A stretch of DNA of 64,000 bases from contig JAUZTG010000034.1 of NCBI GenBank assembly GCA_030734395.1, forward strand, positions 806,001-870,000, given 5' to 3'. The notes below the pieces were generated by a model. It was not told the origin of the DNA. It worked only from the letters and a program-made list of their open reading frames with translations, and ran no database searches. Within the stretch, counting starts at the first letter, position 1. Each line of letters opens with the position of its first letter. Both the position numbers and the translations under genes were made by a program. Of the stretch, positions 34,458 through 45,929 are shown piece after piece. This DNA comes from Sarocladium kiliense (Eukaryota > Ascomycota > Sordariomycetes > Hypocreales > Sarocladiaceae).

Positions 34458-36965
34458 ATGGCCAAGGATTATGATACCGCAGACCTCGTCTCGAAACTCA
34501 CCCTTAACGAGAAGGTCAGCTTGCTCGCAGCCAAAGACTGGTGGCGCACACCGACCATCCAGAGAGACGGCGTCTTCGTGCCTCATATCAAGACATCTGA
34601 CGGCCCTAATGGCGCTCGTGGCGAGAGCTACGTGAGCGGCATCACCGCTGCCTGCTTCCCATGTTCGACTGCCGTCGGAGCTACCTTCGACACCGAGTAT
34701 GGCTTCCTTCTAGGGCGGGAGATTGCCCGTGAGACAAAGACCAAGTCAGCCAATGTCCTCCTCGCACCGACCATGAACATCATCCGGTCACCGCTTGGTG
34801 GGCGCAACTACGAGACCTATGCCGAGGACCCGTACCTCATCGGCACGCTCGCCTCAGGATTCGTTCGGGGCTGCCAGAGCGAGGGCATCGCTGCTACACC
34901 GAAGCACTTTGTTGCCAATGACTCGGAGAAGTGCCGGACCAGGATGACCTCCAACGTGGACTTGCAGACGCTGCGGGAGATCTACATGATGCCCTTCCAG
35001 CTTGTGATGCGCGATGCGGACCCCTGGTGCTTCATGACCTCATACAACCGTGTGAATGGTGAATACTGTGCCGATAGCTATTGGCTGCTAGAAGAGGTTC
35101 TCCGTCGAGAATGGGGGTTTAAAGGTCTCATCGTCTCGGACTGGATGGGCACGTATTCGACCAGCCTGGCCCTCCGCTCCGGCATGGATCTCGAGATGCC
35201 CGGCCCGACGAGGTGGCGTGGGCAGAAGCTTCTAGACGAGGTGAAGGCAGGAAACCTGAGCGAGGAGGTGCTGGATAAGAGCGTTGGGAGGGTGATTGAT
35301 CTGGCGAAGAAGACAGGTCAGTTTGAGGACCCGGAGGAGAAGCCGGAGAAGTCGGTCGAGGATCCAGAGAGGTTGGAGTTCATCGCAGCACTGGCGGCGG
35401 ATGGAATGGTCCTCCTGAAGAACGAGAACAGGGTGCTTCCACTGCCTCCAAAGGCGTCGGTGGCTGTCATCGGCCATCACGCGCTCCATCCGACCATTGG
35501 CGGTGGTGGCAGCGCAAAGGTCCTTGCTCAGCACATTATCTCGCCTCTTGAGGGTTTACAGGCTCGAGGCGTGAACTGCCGCTACTCACCTGGTGTTCCT
35601 GTCTTCGGTGCTCTGCCTCATGCGGAACCGGAACTGAGTTCGCCCGTCAACCTGCGCTGGTTTAACGGGTCGGTGGTGGGCGAGCACCTTGTCCACGAGC
35701 AGACCATCTCAACGCCTGAGTATATGATCAAGGAGGCCTGGCCTGCCTTCCTCAAGGCTGAATACTGCACCAGCATGACCTTTACACTCACCCCGACGAC
35801 TACTGGCGAGCATATCTTCTCTGCCATCACCACGGGCACGGCCGATGTTCTTGTAGATGGCGAGAAGGTCTTCCACCGCCCGCAAGAGCCATCTTTGCTC
35901 CCGGAGTCATTTTACTTTTACAAGGCCAAGATTGAACGACGGTTCACTCTAAAGATGACGGCTAATCAGATATATCAAATCGAGCTGCGTTCCTGGGCCA
36001 CCGATAAGGACGTCTTGGCTAAGGTCAATGGCACCATGTTCCAGGGGTCTGCTTTGCGGTTCATGGAGCACATCGATATTCCTCGCGCTATTAGCGACGC
36101 CGCAGAGACCGCAGCATCCTCTGATGTCTCATTGGTCTTCGTCGGCACCACCAATGAGATTGAGTCCGAGGGCTACGACCGCGACACTATGGACCTGACC
36201 GCTAATCAGTACGAGCTCATCGCCGCTGTTGCGGCGCGCAACCCGCACACCGCAGTCATAAACCTCTCCGGATCTTCGGTAACAGTCCATCCTTTCATGG
36301 ATAAAGTCCCATGCTTCCTCCAAGCGTGGTTCGCGGGACAAGAGTGTGGTCATGCCATCGCTCGCGTGCTCGTTGGTGATGTCAACCCGTCGGGTCGCCT
36401 GCCCATGTCGTGGCCGCGGACGAACGAAGATAATCCTGCCTATCCCAACTTTCCCTGTGACGATAACCTGGATCTGAACTACGAGGAGCGGCTCAAGGTC
36501 GGGTACCGCTTCTATGACGGCGAGGGCGCGCCGAAGCCGCAGTTCCACTTCGGCGATGGCCTCTCGTACACAACTTTTGAGCTAGCTGGGCAGCCGAGAT
36601 TGACTTCATTGTTTGGTGGGCCTGAAGAGACAAAGGTCTCGGTGTCGTGTAAGGTGAAAAACACGGGAGATATGGATGGGAAGCAGGTGGTACAGCTGTA
36701 TGTCAGCATACCGCAACAAGATGGCTCGAACCCAAGACCAGTGAAGGAACTCAAGGCCTACCAGAAGGTGCTTATTGCTGCAGGGAAGACAGAGGAAGTC
36801 ACTTTGGGACTGGACAAGTATTCGTTTAGCTACTTTGATGCTGCAGCTGAGAAGTGGAAGATGCCACAGGGGGACTTTGCCTTGCATGTCTGCTTTAGCT
36901 CGGCCAAGACGCTGCATTCTCTCAGAGTAACGAACCCCACAACCCATTACTGGAGTGGTGTGTAG
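34458..36965 (+). CDS. Intracellular GH3 beta-glucosidase with PA14 domain
   Basis: Single exon, 835 residues, a usual length for fungal GH3 enzymes with a PA14 insert. It starts MAKDYDTADLVSKLTLNEK with no signal peptide, so it is predicted cytosolic. Substrate-site motifs are intact: SDGPNGARG, APTMNIIRSPLGGRNYETYAEDPY, TPKHFVANDSE, and the nucleophile Asp228 in IVSDWMGTY. Domain order: GH3 N-terminal barrel (to about 300), GH3 C-terminal part split by a PA14 domain (about 400-540), then a fibronectin III-like domain (about 745-815) before the end. It hydrolyses terminal beta-glucosides. It is divergent from the sugar permease and ends only 54 bp from the stop codon of the convergent regulator gene. 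Confidence 0.95.
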   Translation: MAKDYDTADLVSKLTLNEKVSLLAAKDWWRTPTIQRDGVFVPHIKTSDGPNGARGESYVSGITAACFPCSTAVGATFDTEYGFLLGREIARETKTKSANVLLAPTMNIIRSPLGGRNYETYAEDPYLIGTLASGFVRGCQSEGIAATPKHFVANDSEKCRTRMTSNVDLQTLREIYMMPFQLVMRDADPWCFMTSYNRVNGEYCADSYWLLEEVLRREWGFKGLIVSDWMGTYSTSLALRSGMDLEMPGPTRWRGQKLLDEVKAGNLSEEVLDKSVGRVIDLAKKTGQFEDPEEKPEKSVEDPERLEFIAALAADGMVLLKNENRVLPLPPKASVAVIGHHALHPTIGGGGSAKVLAQHIISPLEGLQARGVNCRYSPGVPVFGALPHAEPELSSPVNLRWFNGSVVGEHLVHEQTISTPEYMIKEAWPAFLKAEYCTSMTFTLTPTTTGEHIFSAITTGTADVLVDGEKVFHRPQEPSLLPESFYFYKAKIERRFTLKMTANQIYQIELRSWATDKDVLAKVNGTMFQGSALRFMEHIDIPRAISDAAETAASSDVSLVFVGTTNEIESEGYDRDTMDLTANQYELIAAVAARNPHTAVINLSGSSVTVHPFMDKVPCFLQAWFAGQECGHAIARVLVGDVNPSGRLPMSWPRTNEDNPAYPNFPCDDNLDLNYEERLKVGYRFYDGEGAPKPQFHFGDGLSYTTFELAGQPRLTSLFGGPEETKVSVSCKVKNTGDMDGKQVVQLYVSIPQQDGSNPRPVKELKAYQKVLIAAGKTEEVTLGLDKYSFSYFDAAAEKWKMPQGDFALHVCFSSAKTLHSLRVTNPTTHYWSGV

Positions 36966-37019
36966 ATAGACAACATAGGCGCTCCTCGAGGGAACGAACG
37001 CCTCTCTTTATTCTAGTGG

Positions 37020-39805
37020 CTATGCCGGCGGCCCTGGTGGTAGGGGAAATATGAACTCATCACCGAAGCCCAGTCCTCCGTATGTCGGCATTCCGCCCTC
37101 CAGACACCAATCCCAACTATCTTGGAAGAGCGGCAGTGAAAATTCCCCTTGTGTCATTGCCTGCTCATCTGTAACAGTAGTAAAATCTCCGTTGCCGTGC
37201 TCATCGTCGACGCCTTCCGACCCAGGTGACGCCCGGCGGGAGGGGACCCGTGATACATCCCCCGACGGATGTGTTGCTAGGGGTACATGTTAGGCAGCTG
37301 GTTATAGGAAGATAGACGACGGGCGAAGACCAAAGGACGGCTTACAGAAGTACGCAGACCGAGCTTGGCTCTTCAGCTGGTGCAAATGTTCAAGGTAGCC
37401 TCGCGCTCGGACATTCTCCCTACCGATGAGACGGAGTAAAATCGTTGTAGCCTCCCATGTCGCGTGGAGATGCTGCTGATTGAATTGTTTGCTCCCGCCG
37501 GCCTGGGCGCACTCGGCGAGAATGGTGATGCCGCCGCAGGTTATGAGATCTAAGGAGGAGGAAGTTTGATCAGTTGACTCGACATAGAAACAGAGGGGAG
37601 AAGGACCCCTTCGGCATTGGGGAGGGCATACAGAACAGAGCGAACCACCAGGCACCGCCGGCGTTGTCTTCTCTTGCTGTTAAAAGAGATGCCGTGAGCT
37701 CGTAGGCGGCTTGGACACAGGTTGTCGCACACTGGGCCTGGAAAGCCGCCTGTAGCGTGTTGGACTGGAAGCCGCCGCTGTCGCCCGAGTCGGACCCCGA
37801 GCCTGACCGTGTCTCGCGAGGGCCACGCCGCTGCAGTGATCTCCTCGCCGAAGCGCAGAAGGCACTGAAGCTGGGTCTGTACAGCAGGATCCGGAGATGA
37901 AGAAACCTGGCGTGCAGCACGTTACGCTGACGCTGTAGGGCAAACTCCCGTGGCGTGAGAGCCCCCTGCTGCTGCTCGCGCTCCTTGTCTCGCCCCCACC
38001 ACCGGAGTATGTCGACGAGAGACGTGCGAAAGTCCTCGAGGAGGCTATCGAGCCGAACGAGGGCGCTGAAATTGGAGGAGAGGCTGGGGCCGTAGATGGA
38101 AGCAAGAATCTTGCCCAGGATCTTGGCGAGGCGTATGTTCTCGACTACAAAGAGGTTCTGGGAGACGATGTGTGGTGGCTGGGTGCATGTGGCTTCGCCG
38201 AGGCGGATGAATTCGTCATCTACCGCGGCTGGGATGAGGACGTCGTCTGTGATCTGTAGGATGGGTGGTCTTCCCAGCGTCATGCACACAGTCCTGAGGG
38301 ATCGAGTCAACCATCGTATCTTGGAAATGCAGCAATGCCAGGGTCAGCTTACATCTCCATTTGCAGACACCCATACCATACCCTTCTCCTTATCTCATTC
38401 TCCGCCGCTGATCGCTGGTCCGCATGCCTCTCGGTATATAATCCTAGTCCCATGGCGCTGCGACATGCCAGGCCGACAATGTTGTAGCACCGGACGGGAT
38501 ACTCGCTTGTAAGCAAATAGTGGCCCGCAAGCAACAGGGCCTGCACGTGCGACAGGTCGGCCTGGTCGAGGATGTCGGCCTGCAGCAGGCTCCTCATCCG
38601 AGCACTAAACATGGCCGACGTGGCCTCCTTCTGGGGTAGGCCTGAGAACTCGCAGCCGAGGGCGAACATGGCGTTGAGGGCGCAGAAGAACGAGGCCGCG
38701 GGGCAGCGGTCACCGCCGAGGCCAATATCCCCCGAACTATCATCGTTGGAGTCGCTGATAGAAGGGCCGGGGTAGCCGCCCGGGGTCCAGAGCGACTCGT
38801 ACCGGCGGCGGAAGCTGGTGGAGTGCGTCCAGGGGTAAAAGATGTGGACGTTGTCAAAGTAGAGTTGGAGCAGCTGGTCGGCAACCTGGCGAGGTGGAAG
38901 TGCGTACTCGGCGGTCAGCAGCGTGGTAGCCGGGAATAGGGAGGAAGACAAGGAGGACTGTTCGGTGTCCGGATGCCGGGGCGGGTCACGGGCTCCGGGA
39001 GCGGCGGCCGAAGTCAAGGCGGATCCGGATCTCCGTTGGTCGGGGTGAGAAACCTCACGGAGCAGCGAGTGAACCGAGGACTGGCCGAAGAAGTCGTCCT
39101 CCTGGCGGTTGAGGTTGGCGCTCTGGACGAGGGTCGTGGCTCCCATGGCGCTGACGGGGCTGGGACCGCCACCAGCCTCGAACACGGCAGCTTGAGCTGA
39201 AGGGGGGATGACATGGGCACCAGTGCCTGTGGATGGCGGTGAGGTGTTGTGATGACTTTGTGGTCTCCTCCTAGTAGTGGAAGAAGTTGTGCTGGCATCT
39301 AGTCTAAGCTGATCGATGATCTGGTGCAGCTCCTGGTTCTCTTTCTGCAGGGATAAGACGTATCTAGGGTGTACATAGTTAGCCCATGTATCTTGATTAT
39401 GGCTATAGCTACCTAAATGACGAATTAATCATAAATGAATGGATGAATGCATGTGTACATGATAGGTGTACATGTGTATACGCGTATATGTTGCACTCAC
39501 TCCTGCTCACTCTGCTGCTTAGCCGTTGCAGCAATAACCGTGTAAGCGCAGCGCGTGGGCGGCTCGCCTCGTTTACTGCAGGGCCGACAGACCGGTTTCG
39601 ACCCGTCGCACTTGATCTTTCGCTCGCGACAGAGATCACACGCGAGGGCGACCCTCTTGCGCTTCGTGGGTCGCAGCGAGGCGTTGTCGGCCCCGGGCGG
39701 GCTGTGGTGTGACCCGTCTATGGGCATGATCCCGGTACCGAGATGTGGCCTGGGGCTAAACTGGGGTTGAGTCCCAACTTGGGGGAATAGAAAGCTGCAG
39801 CGCAA
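37020..39805 (-). CDS. Zn2Cys6 transcription factor with fungal-specific regulatory domain
   Basis: Five exons: 39805-39501, 39363-38353, 38293-37632, 37549-37346 and 37276-37020; all joins keep phase, giving 812 residues. The binuclear cluster is CDLCRERKIKCDG...CRPCSKRG...C, followed across the first intron by a coiled-coil-like stretch (LSLQKENQELHQIIDQL). The PF04082 region includes YFDNVHIFYPW, ARMRSLLQ, RRRVWYGCLQMEM-TVCMTLGRPP (restored by splicing) and FALFYLITCGG. The last exon encodes an acidic, aromatic tail (LFQDSWDW, FGDEFIFPLPP) that could be an activation domain. Met at 39,727 is an alternative start. Its place between catabolic genes suggests that it is the pathway regulator (inference). 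Confidence 0.9.
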
Positions 39806-40164
39806 AGTATCCGTGATCCGGGGGGAAGGGAGAGAGAGACGAGCCTTTTCACGGCTGGTGTCCCGGTGAGTTGCCGAGGCGCACTTAGACTTCCGGCTAT
39901 CACCCGGGAACTACCCGGTGCAGAGATGGCCTCCGCCTCAAGAACGGAATAATCATGCAAATGAATTGCGCTTACAAGTCGTGAGGATGCTAGATTGGCA
40001 TGGAAGAGCTTTGAGCCCCATATTGCTTTATCTCGAGAGTCAGGAAGAATCACGGCCTGAGCGGTCCAAGCATCGAATCTCATCGTCCTCTCCTCCAAGC
40101 ACCTTGTTAGAGACACTTCAGTTCACACCCTTTTCACCCTCGATCTTCCTTCTTTTTTTTTTTA
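39806..40164. promoter_or_regulatory. Divergent promoter, regulator / D-2-hydroxyacid dehydrogenase
   Basis: 359 bp between opposite-strand start codons. A poly-T tract (CTTCTTTTTTTTTT) lies just upstream of the dehydrogenase start. Confidence 0.5.
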
Positions 40165-42298
40165 ATGCTTAACGAATCATTTCGTCCTCTTCTGAGGCAA
40201 GCCAGAAGACTACCCCCATCGGTAGTCAGACGTCCGCCCATCCAATGCTCTGTCCACAGCATCAGGCGCCCCGAAGACTCCTCGGGCCGTCTACATAACC
40301 ACAACCAGTCTAAAAAGCAGAGGACGGAACCCATCCTGCTCGCCTCATTGCTTTCAGCCACGGCGACAGGTATTGGACTTGGCACGTTTATTCTGGCGAC
40401 AAAGGATGAGCCTAAGCCGCTGGCCGTTGGGGACTCGCGGTATGCCAGCCCGGCCGGAATGGCACGAGTAAGCTGTCCTGAAGAAGAAGAAGCAGGGAAG
40501 ACGCGGTAGATCTAATGTACACATAATAGGCTGTCGAAGAGATTAGGCAGGCACTGGGGGAAGATGCTGTGAGTATAGAGGACGAGATCCTCCATGCACA
40601 TGGCTACTCCGAGTGGTCTACCATCAACATTGACCGGCTGCCTGTCGCTGTCACATTCCCGAAGTCTACGGAGGATGTCGCTACCATAGCCAAGATCTGC
40701 CACAAGCACCTTGTGCCCATGAGTAAGTACTTTCACTGTGAGCTTCTCATAATGAGATGAGCATGCGAGGCTAATGGGCGCGATGTTAGTCCCGTACTCT
40801 GGAGGCTCCAGCGTCGAGGGTCATTTCTCTGCGCCCTTCGGTGGTGTGAGCGTTGATTTCGTCAATATGAATCGCGTGCTTGCTATGCATAGTGATGAGT
40901 AAGTCAGAAAGACTTGTTGTTGGGAAGACTATTGCTGATATCCTCCTCACAGCCTCAATGTCGTCGTTCAGCCAGCAGTGCCGTGGGTTGAATTGAATGA
41001 ACAGATCAAGGACACCGGTCTATTCTTTCCTATTGATCCAGGGCCGACTGTGAGTTTCATGGCTTACCCTGATATCTATGTTATGGGGCTAAGACTGACG
41101 ACGACGCCGCAATAGGCTCAAATTGGCGGCATGATTGGCACCAACTGCAGGTACATAGCCTCCTTCTCTCTTTACCACACGCAGCTGTGAGAATACATGT
41201 CAGTCGAAGCTAACAAAAACTTAACAGCGGCACCAACGCAGTCAGGTACGGCACAATGAAGGACTGGGTCGTCAACCTTACCATAGTCCTCAGCGACGGC
41301 ACCATCCTCAAAACCCGCAAGAGGCCTAGGAAGTCCTCCGCCGGGTACAACCTCAACTCACTGTTTGTCGGATCAGAGGGAACCCTCGGGTTCGTTACAG
41401 AGGCTACCCTCAAGCTTGCTCCCATCCCCGAGCACACCGGCGTCGCAGTGGTAACCTTCCCGACGATCAAGGCGGCCGCGAGCATGGCCATCGAGGTGAT
41501 CCGCAAGGGCGTGCCCATCGGCGCAGTGGAGATCCTCGACGACGTATTGATGAATGTGATTAACCGCATGGGCGCCACTTCAAGATTGTGGGATGAAACG
41601 CCGACGCTGTTCTTCCGGTTCAGTGGCAGCGAGGCGTTGGTCAAGGACAGTATCGCCCAGGTTCAGAAGATTGCGAAGCGCCACGAGGCTGGCGACTTTC
41701 TGTACGAGAGCGATCCTCACAAGCAGAAGGCTCTGTGGTCTGCTCGCAAGGAGGCTCTTTGGAGTATGATGGCGTTGCGGGAGACTGAGGGCCATGTCTG
41801 GTCTACAGACGTTGCTGTGCCGTTGTCCCGAGTTGCCGAACTCATAGGTACGTCGCCCTTCAGGTGTCCTTCGGGTTTATCAAGACCTCTCATGTGCTGA
41901 CCGTGTGTAGACATCTCCAAGAAGGATCTGGTTGAGACGGGACTGTTCGGCAGCATTCTTGGCCATGTCGGCGACGGCAATTTCCATGAGACCATCTTGT
42001 TCGAGGAGAAACAGCACAAACTGGTCAAGGACCGCGTCGACAAGATGGTTATGCGGGCGCTTGAGATGGAGGGCACATGCACGGTAAGCAGCGCCTGATT
42101 TGTAACTGTTTTATGAAGTTATCTAAGTTATCTAACTGTGTATTGCTTTTGCAGGGTGAACATGGTGTTGGTCTGGGGAAGAAGGACTCCCTCCGGAAAG
42201 AAGTCGGCGATGTACCAATTGGAGTCATGAGGGCTATCAAGAGCAGCTTGGACCCGCGATGGTTGATGAACCCGGGGAAGATCTTTGATCGTACATAG
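40165..42298 (+). CDS. dld1: Mitochondrial FAD-linked D-lactate dehydrogenase (cytochrome)-type 2-hydroxyacid dehydrogenase
   Basis: Eight exons: 40165-40467, 40530-40722, 40790-40898, 40953-41049, 41116-41150, 41228-41847, 41911-42083 and 42155-42298; all are in phase, giving 557 residues. The first 45 residues are basic and lack acids, a mitochondrial presequence, followed by one membrane span (LLASLLSATATGIGLGTFIL), the layout of Dld1 facing the intermembrane space. FAD-binding PCMH motifs are IPYSGGSSVEGH, DPGPTAQIGGMIGTNCSGTNAVRYG and GYNLNSLFVGSEGTLG; FAD-oxidase C motifs are HVGDGNFH and GEHGVG. The enzyme oxidises D-2-hydroxyacids to 2-oxoacids and passes electrons to cytochrome c. 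The substrate may be D-lactate or, given the neighbours, an aryl homologue (inference). Confidence 0.93.
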
Positions 42299-43060
42299 CG
42301 AGCGACCAAATTGGCTGGAGATTATGTTCATGGCGATGCATCGGCCATGTTTATGTTACACGTCTTTCACTCATGCCATTCTCGCTATACTCTACCTTGT
42401 CTGCCTTGTTGAGACAGAGAAGGCATGTGCTACTGTACTCGCGAGTCCTGATCAATCATTCCTAGGAACGTAACTATTCACGATGCCGTGCTCGTCGGTG
42501 AGAGAATTATTTCGCTCATCGCCTAAAAGGGGCCCCCTGCCATGGTGAACCTCAACTACACAAGACAGCCCAGGTCTAGCAGCCAAAATTAAGCTCATCA
42601 TCTCGAATTCATAAAAATAAGCAATGGTCCTTTGCTAAACCGACACCAATTCCTTAGTCCCAGCAAATGACCAACACAAAAGTCTCCAACCCGACCCCAG
42701 ATGCCGAGCGCAGATCGCTCCGCTCTGTCTAATACGCGCCCCCGCCCTTCGGGAACGAACCGAGACTAGTCTATTCCTCGTAGATCCATCCTCATTTGCC
42801 CTTTTACTCCGGAACGGTTTTGCAAGTAGGATAAATGGAGACAAAGTGACATGTAGCGTAGGTCTCGGCCTTGGGGAGGGGCTATGCGCGCCGGCCGGTG
42901 GGAAGGGCAAATGCGCCGGTTTACGGAACAATATAAAGAATCTGCGGAGCTCATGTGAGGGGAGCCTCCCAGTTGATGAAAGCCTGCATCAGCGTCGGCA
43001 TCTGGGATTAGGACACTCTCTTTCTGTTCGCGCTCACTCTCTCGCGACAAGCCTTTCACC
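42299..43060. promoter_or_regulatory. Intergenic region and promoter of the TPP enzyme gene
   Basis: 762 bp. TATAAAG at 42,932-42,938 lies about 125 bp before the start codon of the TPP enzyme. No gene was seen. Confidence 0.5.
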
Positions 43061-44954
43061 ATGTACGTACTGGAACAACAGAGTTCATTGCGCCTGCGGA
43101 TGCCGGCAAAGATCCCTTGAACTCATGCTGATCTCAATGGCAGGTATACCACGTCTTTCGCCTTCTTCGAGGCCCTGGTCGAGGCAGGGGTAAAGAACTG
43201 CTTCGTCAACCTCGGCTCAGATCATCCCAGCATTCTAGAGGCCATGGTCAAGGGCCAGAGGGAGATGCCAGACACCTTTCCCCGGATTATCACGTGTCCT
43301 AACGAGATGGTCGCTTTATCTATGGCCGATGGCTATGCGAGGCTGAGCGGCGAGGCTCAATGTGTTATCGTCCACGTTGATGTTGGTACCTCTGCCCTGG
43401 CTGCTGCTATTCACAATGCCGCCATGGGACGGGCTCCCGTTCTCATCTTCGCGGGTCTCTCGCCGTTCACGATTGAGGGAGAGGTTCTTGGTTCAAGAAC
43501 GGAGTTCATGTAAGTATACATCTTGAGTCTACCAGTTGGGAAAAGGCACTATATGCTGACACTTCTCAAGCCACTGGATCCAGGATGTGCCGGACCAGAA
43601 GCAGATTGTGGCACAGTACTGCCGCTATGTAGGAGAAATCAAGACCGGTAAGAACGTCAAGCAAATGGTCCGCCGCGCTCTGCAGCTCGCCACGAGCCAT
43701 CCCCAGGGACCTTCATACCTGATGGGTGCCCGTGAAGTCATGGAAGAGACGATTGAGCCGTATAGCGTCAACTCGGCGTTCTGGAAGCCCGTTGCGCCCG
43801 CCGCTCTACCATCAAACGCCGTTCAGGAGATTGCCGAGGCTTTGGTCGGCGCCGCAGAACCCCTAGTCATCGTGGGCTTCACTGGTCGTAATCACGCAGC
43901 GGTTGAGCCCCTCGTGTCATTGGCCAACACCATAAAGGGCCTCCGCGTTCTCGACACAGGGTGCTCCGACATGTGTTTCCCTGCCGATCATCCTGGTTGG
44001 TTGGGTATGAGGTATGGCGTGGACAGTGCAGTCGAAACGGCAGACGTCATGCTCATCCTCGACTGCGACGTCCCGTGGATCAACAAGCTTTGCAAGCCAA
44101 AGACTTCAGCCAGGATCTTCCACCTTGACGTTGACCCTCTGAAGGAGTCTATGCTGGTATTCTACATTGATGCCGAGCAGCGTTATCGCGTAGATGCAGA
44201 GACTGCTCTGAAACAAATTGTCGAGTATCTGCGTGGCTCGCTCGCGGACAAGCTCTCCGGTGCCGAGCATGATCGCCGGGCAGAGGCTCTTCAGCAGTCT
44301 TACACAGAGAGAATCCGCAGTCTCGATGAGAAAGCCAAGCTTCCAGAGTCAGGGAAGCTCACAACCGACTACGTCGTCTCAACTTTACACAAGAGACTGC
44401 CAGAGGACACAATCTACGCCGTTGAAGCCATCACAAACACAATCGCAGTGGCCGATCAGATTCGAGCCACCTTCCCTGGCCAATGGATTCACTGCGGCGG
44501 CGGCGGTCTCGGCTGGAGCGGAGGCGGCGCATTAGGCATCAAGCTCGCAGCCGACGCAGCCGATGCCCTCGTTCCCGGCAAGCGCAAGCGATACGTCGTG
44601 CAGATCGTCGGCGACGGCTCGTACATGTTCAGCGTCCCCTCGAGCGTGTACTGGATCTCGGCGCGCTACGGCATCCCCGTGCTGACCATCGTGCTGAACA
44701 ACCTGGGCTGGAACGCGCCGCGGCGGAGCATGCTGCTGGTGCACCCTGACGGTCCTGCATCGCGGGCCACGAGAGAGGAGCTCAATATCTCGTTTGCGCC
44801 GAGTCCCGACTATGCGGGGATCGCGAGGGCGGCGAGTAACTGGGAGATCTTTGGGGCGCGTGTTGCTGACTCTACGGAGTTGCAGAAGGCGATGGAGAGT
44901 GCGATTGAAAGCCTGGATAGGGGTGTTTCGGCTGTGCTCGATGTTGCTATTTAG
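43061..44954 (+). CDS. Thiamine-pyrophosphate enzyme, 2-oxoacid decarboxylase / acetolactate synthase superfamily
   Basis: Three exons: 43061-43062, 43144-43509 and 43571-44954, 583 residues. The start codon is split: exon 1 supplies AT and exon 2 supplies G. The intron has a GTACGT donor, a CTGAT branch site and a CAG acceptor, and no in-frame ATG exists upstream in exon 2. The N-terminal TPP domain has the catalytic Glu55 in CPNEMVALSMADGYAR. The C-terminal TPP site is IVGDGSYMF (Asp471) with IVLNNLGWN, the GDG-X-NN motif. The central domain (about 195-330) is of transhydrogenase type. Residues normally diagnostic for one reaction are not certain, so it could be a benzoylformate-like decarboxylase or a carboligase. 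It sits next to the 2-hydroxyacid dehydrogenase. Confidence 0.87.
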
Positions 44955-45929
44955 GTGTTTGATGATTTTCCTTCTCTGTTTCCAATGCCCATAGAGCTTT
45001 ATACCTTTCTAAGATGTGGTGACTGTAGGGATGGGGACTGTGTAAAAAGGAGTCTCAGCAATCGAGCGACTTGACAAGCAAAGAAGTATGAACTCCCACA
45101 TAGAGAGTTAGGAGCATCACGGCTTAAATTACAAGATTCCACTCATTTAACTTTTACTCATGTCTTATGTTCGCAAACACGTCCTCGTGTGCCAGTTTAT
45201 GGCTCGCACTTACACGGAAAACCAACCATCGGTGAGCTATTGCGGGATCGCATCATCGTAAAGAATGCCAGCCGGAAACAAGACAGTGCAACTTAATGCT
45301 GTTTCCTCCAGGACTCGGTTCGCGAGATTGTTATTGAGCCCTGTGCTCTACAGATATGATCCGTTCCAGAGTCTTGGTCGTCGGCTAGTTCCCGGTCTCA
45401 GTCCACACCATCTCGGAACCGGAAACCACCCGAAGACCGCCACATGCTTCAATTCCAAATGAAGATGGCAACCCATGCCGGCACTTGCAGAAAACACTCG
45501 GGCATGTACGGATATAGACCCGGTGACCGCATTTCCTTTGTGTACTTCATGGTTCCCCCCACAAGGTTCCCCGCAGCTTCCCCGCCAAACATGCCCCGGA
45601 TGCTAGACTTGTTCGCTTACCAGGCGATTGGGCGCTAGTTTGTAGTGATGCGACCATGATGAGGCCTGGCATTGCTCAGCTGTCCAAGGGCAGAGACCCT
45701 ACGTCGTAACGGGATGTATCTCGGGAACTGGAGGCGGAAACAGGGCATTTACGAGAAGGGGCTGGAGACACATAAGGTTTCCCCTTCTTCCCCAGTCGAC
45801 CCCTGATCAGGCAGCTGGTTTATAAAAGGCTCCTGGGGCGCCTTTCACAACGCCGAGGCTATTTCTTTGAGCCAGGGGTTCTCTTGACGCCTAAGCTTTG
45901 TTCACAGAGACCAAGTCAGTGCTGCTAAT
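44955..45929. promoter_or_regulatory. Intergenic region and promoter of anion:cation symporter
   Basis: 975 bp without a gene. TATAAAAG at 45,821-45,828 lies about 105 bp upstream of the transporter start. Confidence 0.55.

Noticed and set aside
38311..38319. Alternative acceptor at 38,320 for the second intron of the Zn2Cys6 gene
   Set aside because: Gives the wrong phase; the CCTCAG acceptor at 38,294 restores the conserved GCLQMEM-TVCMTLGRPP motif.
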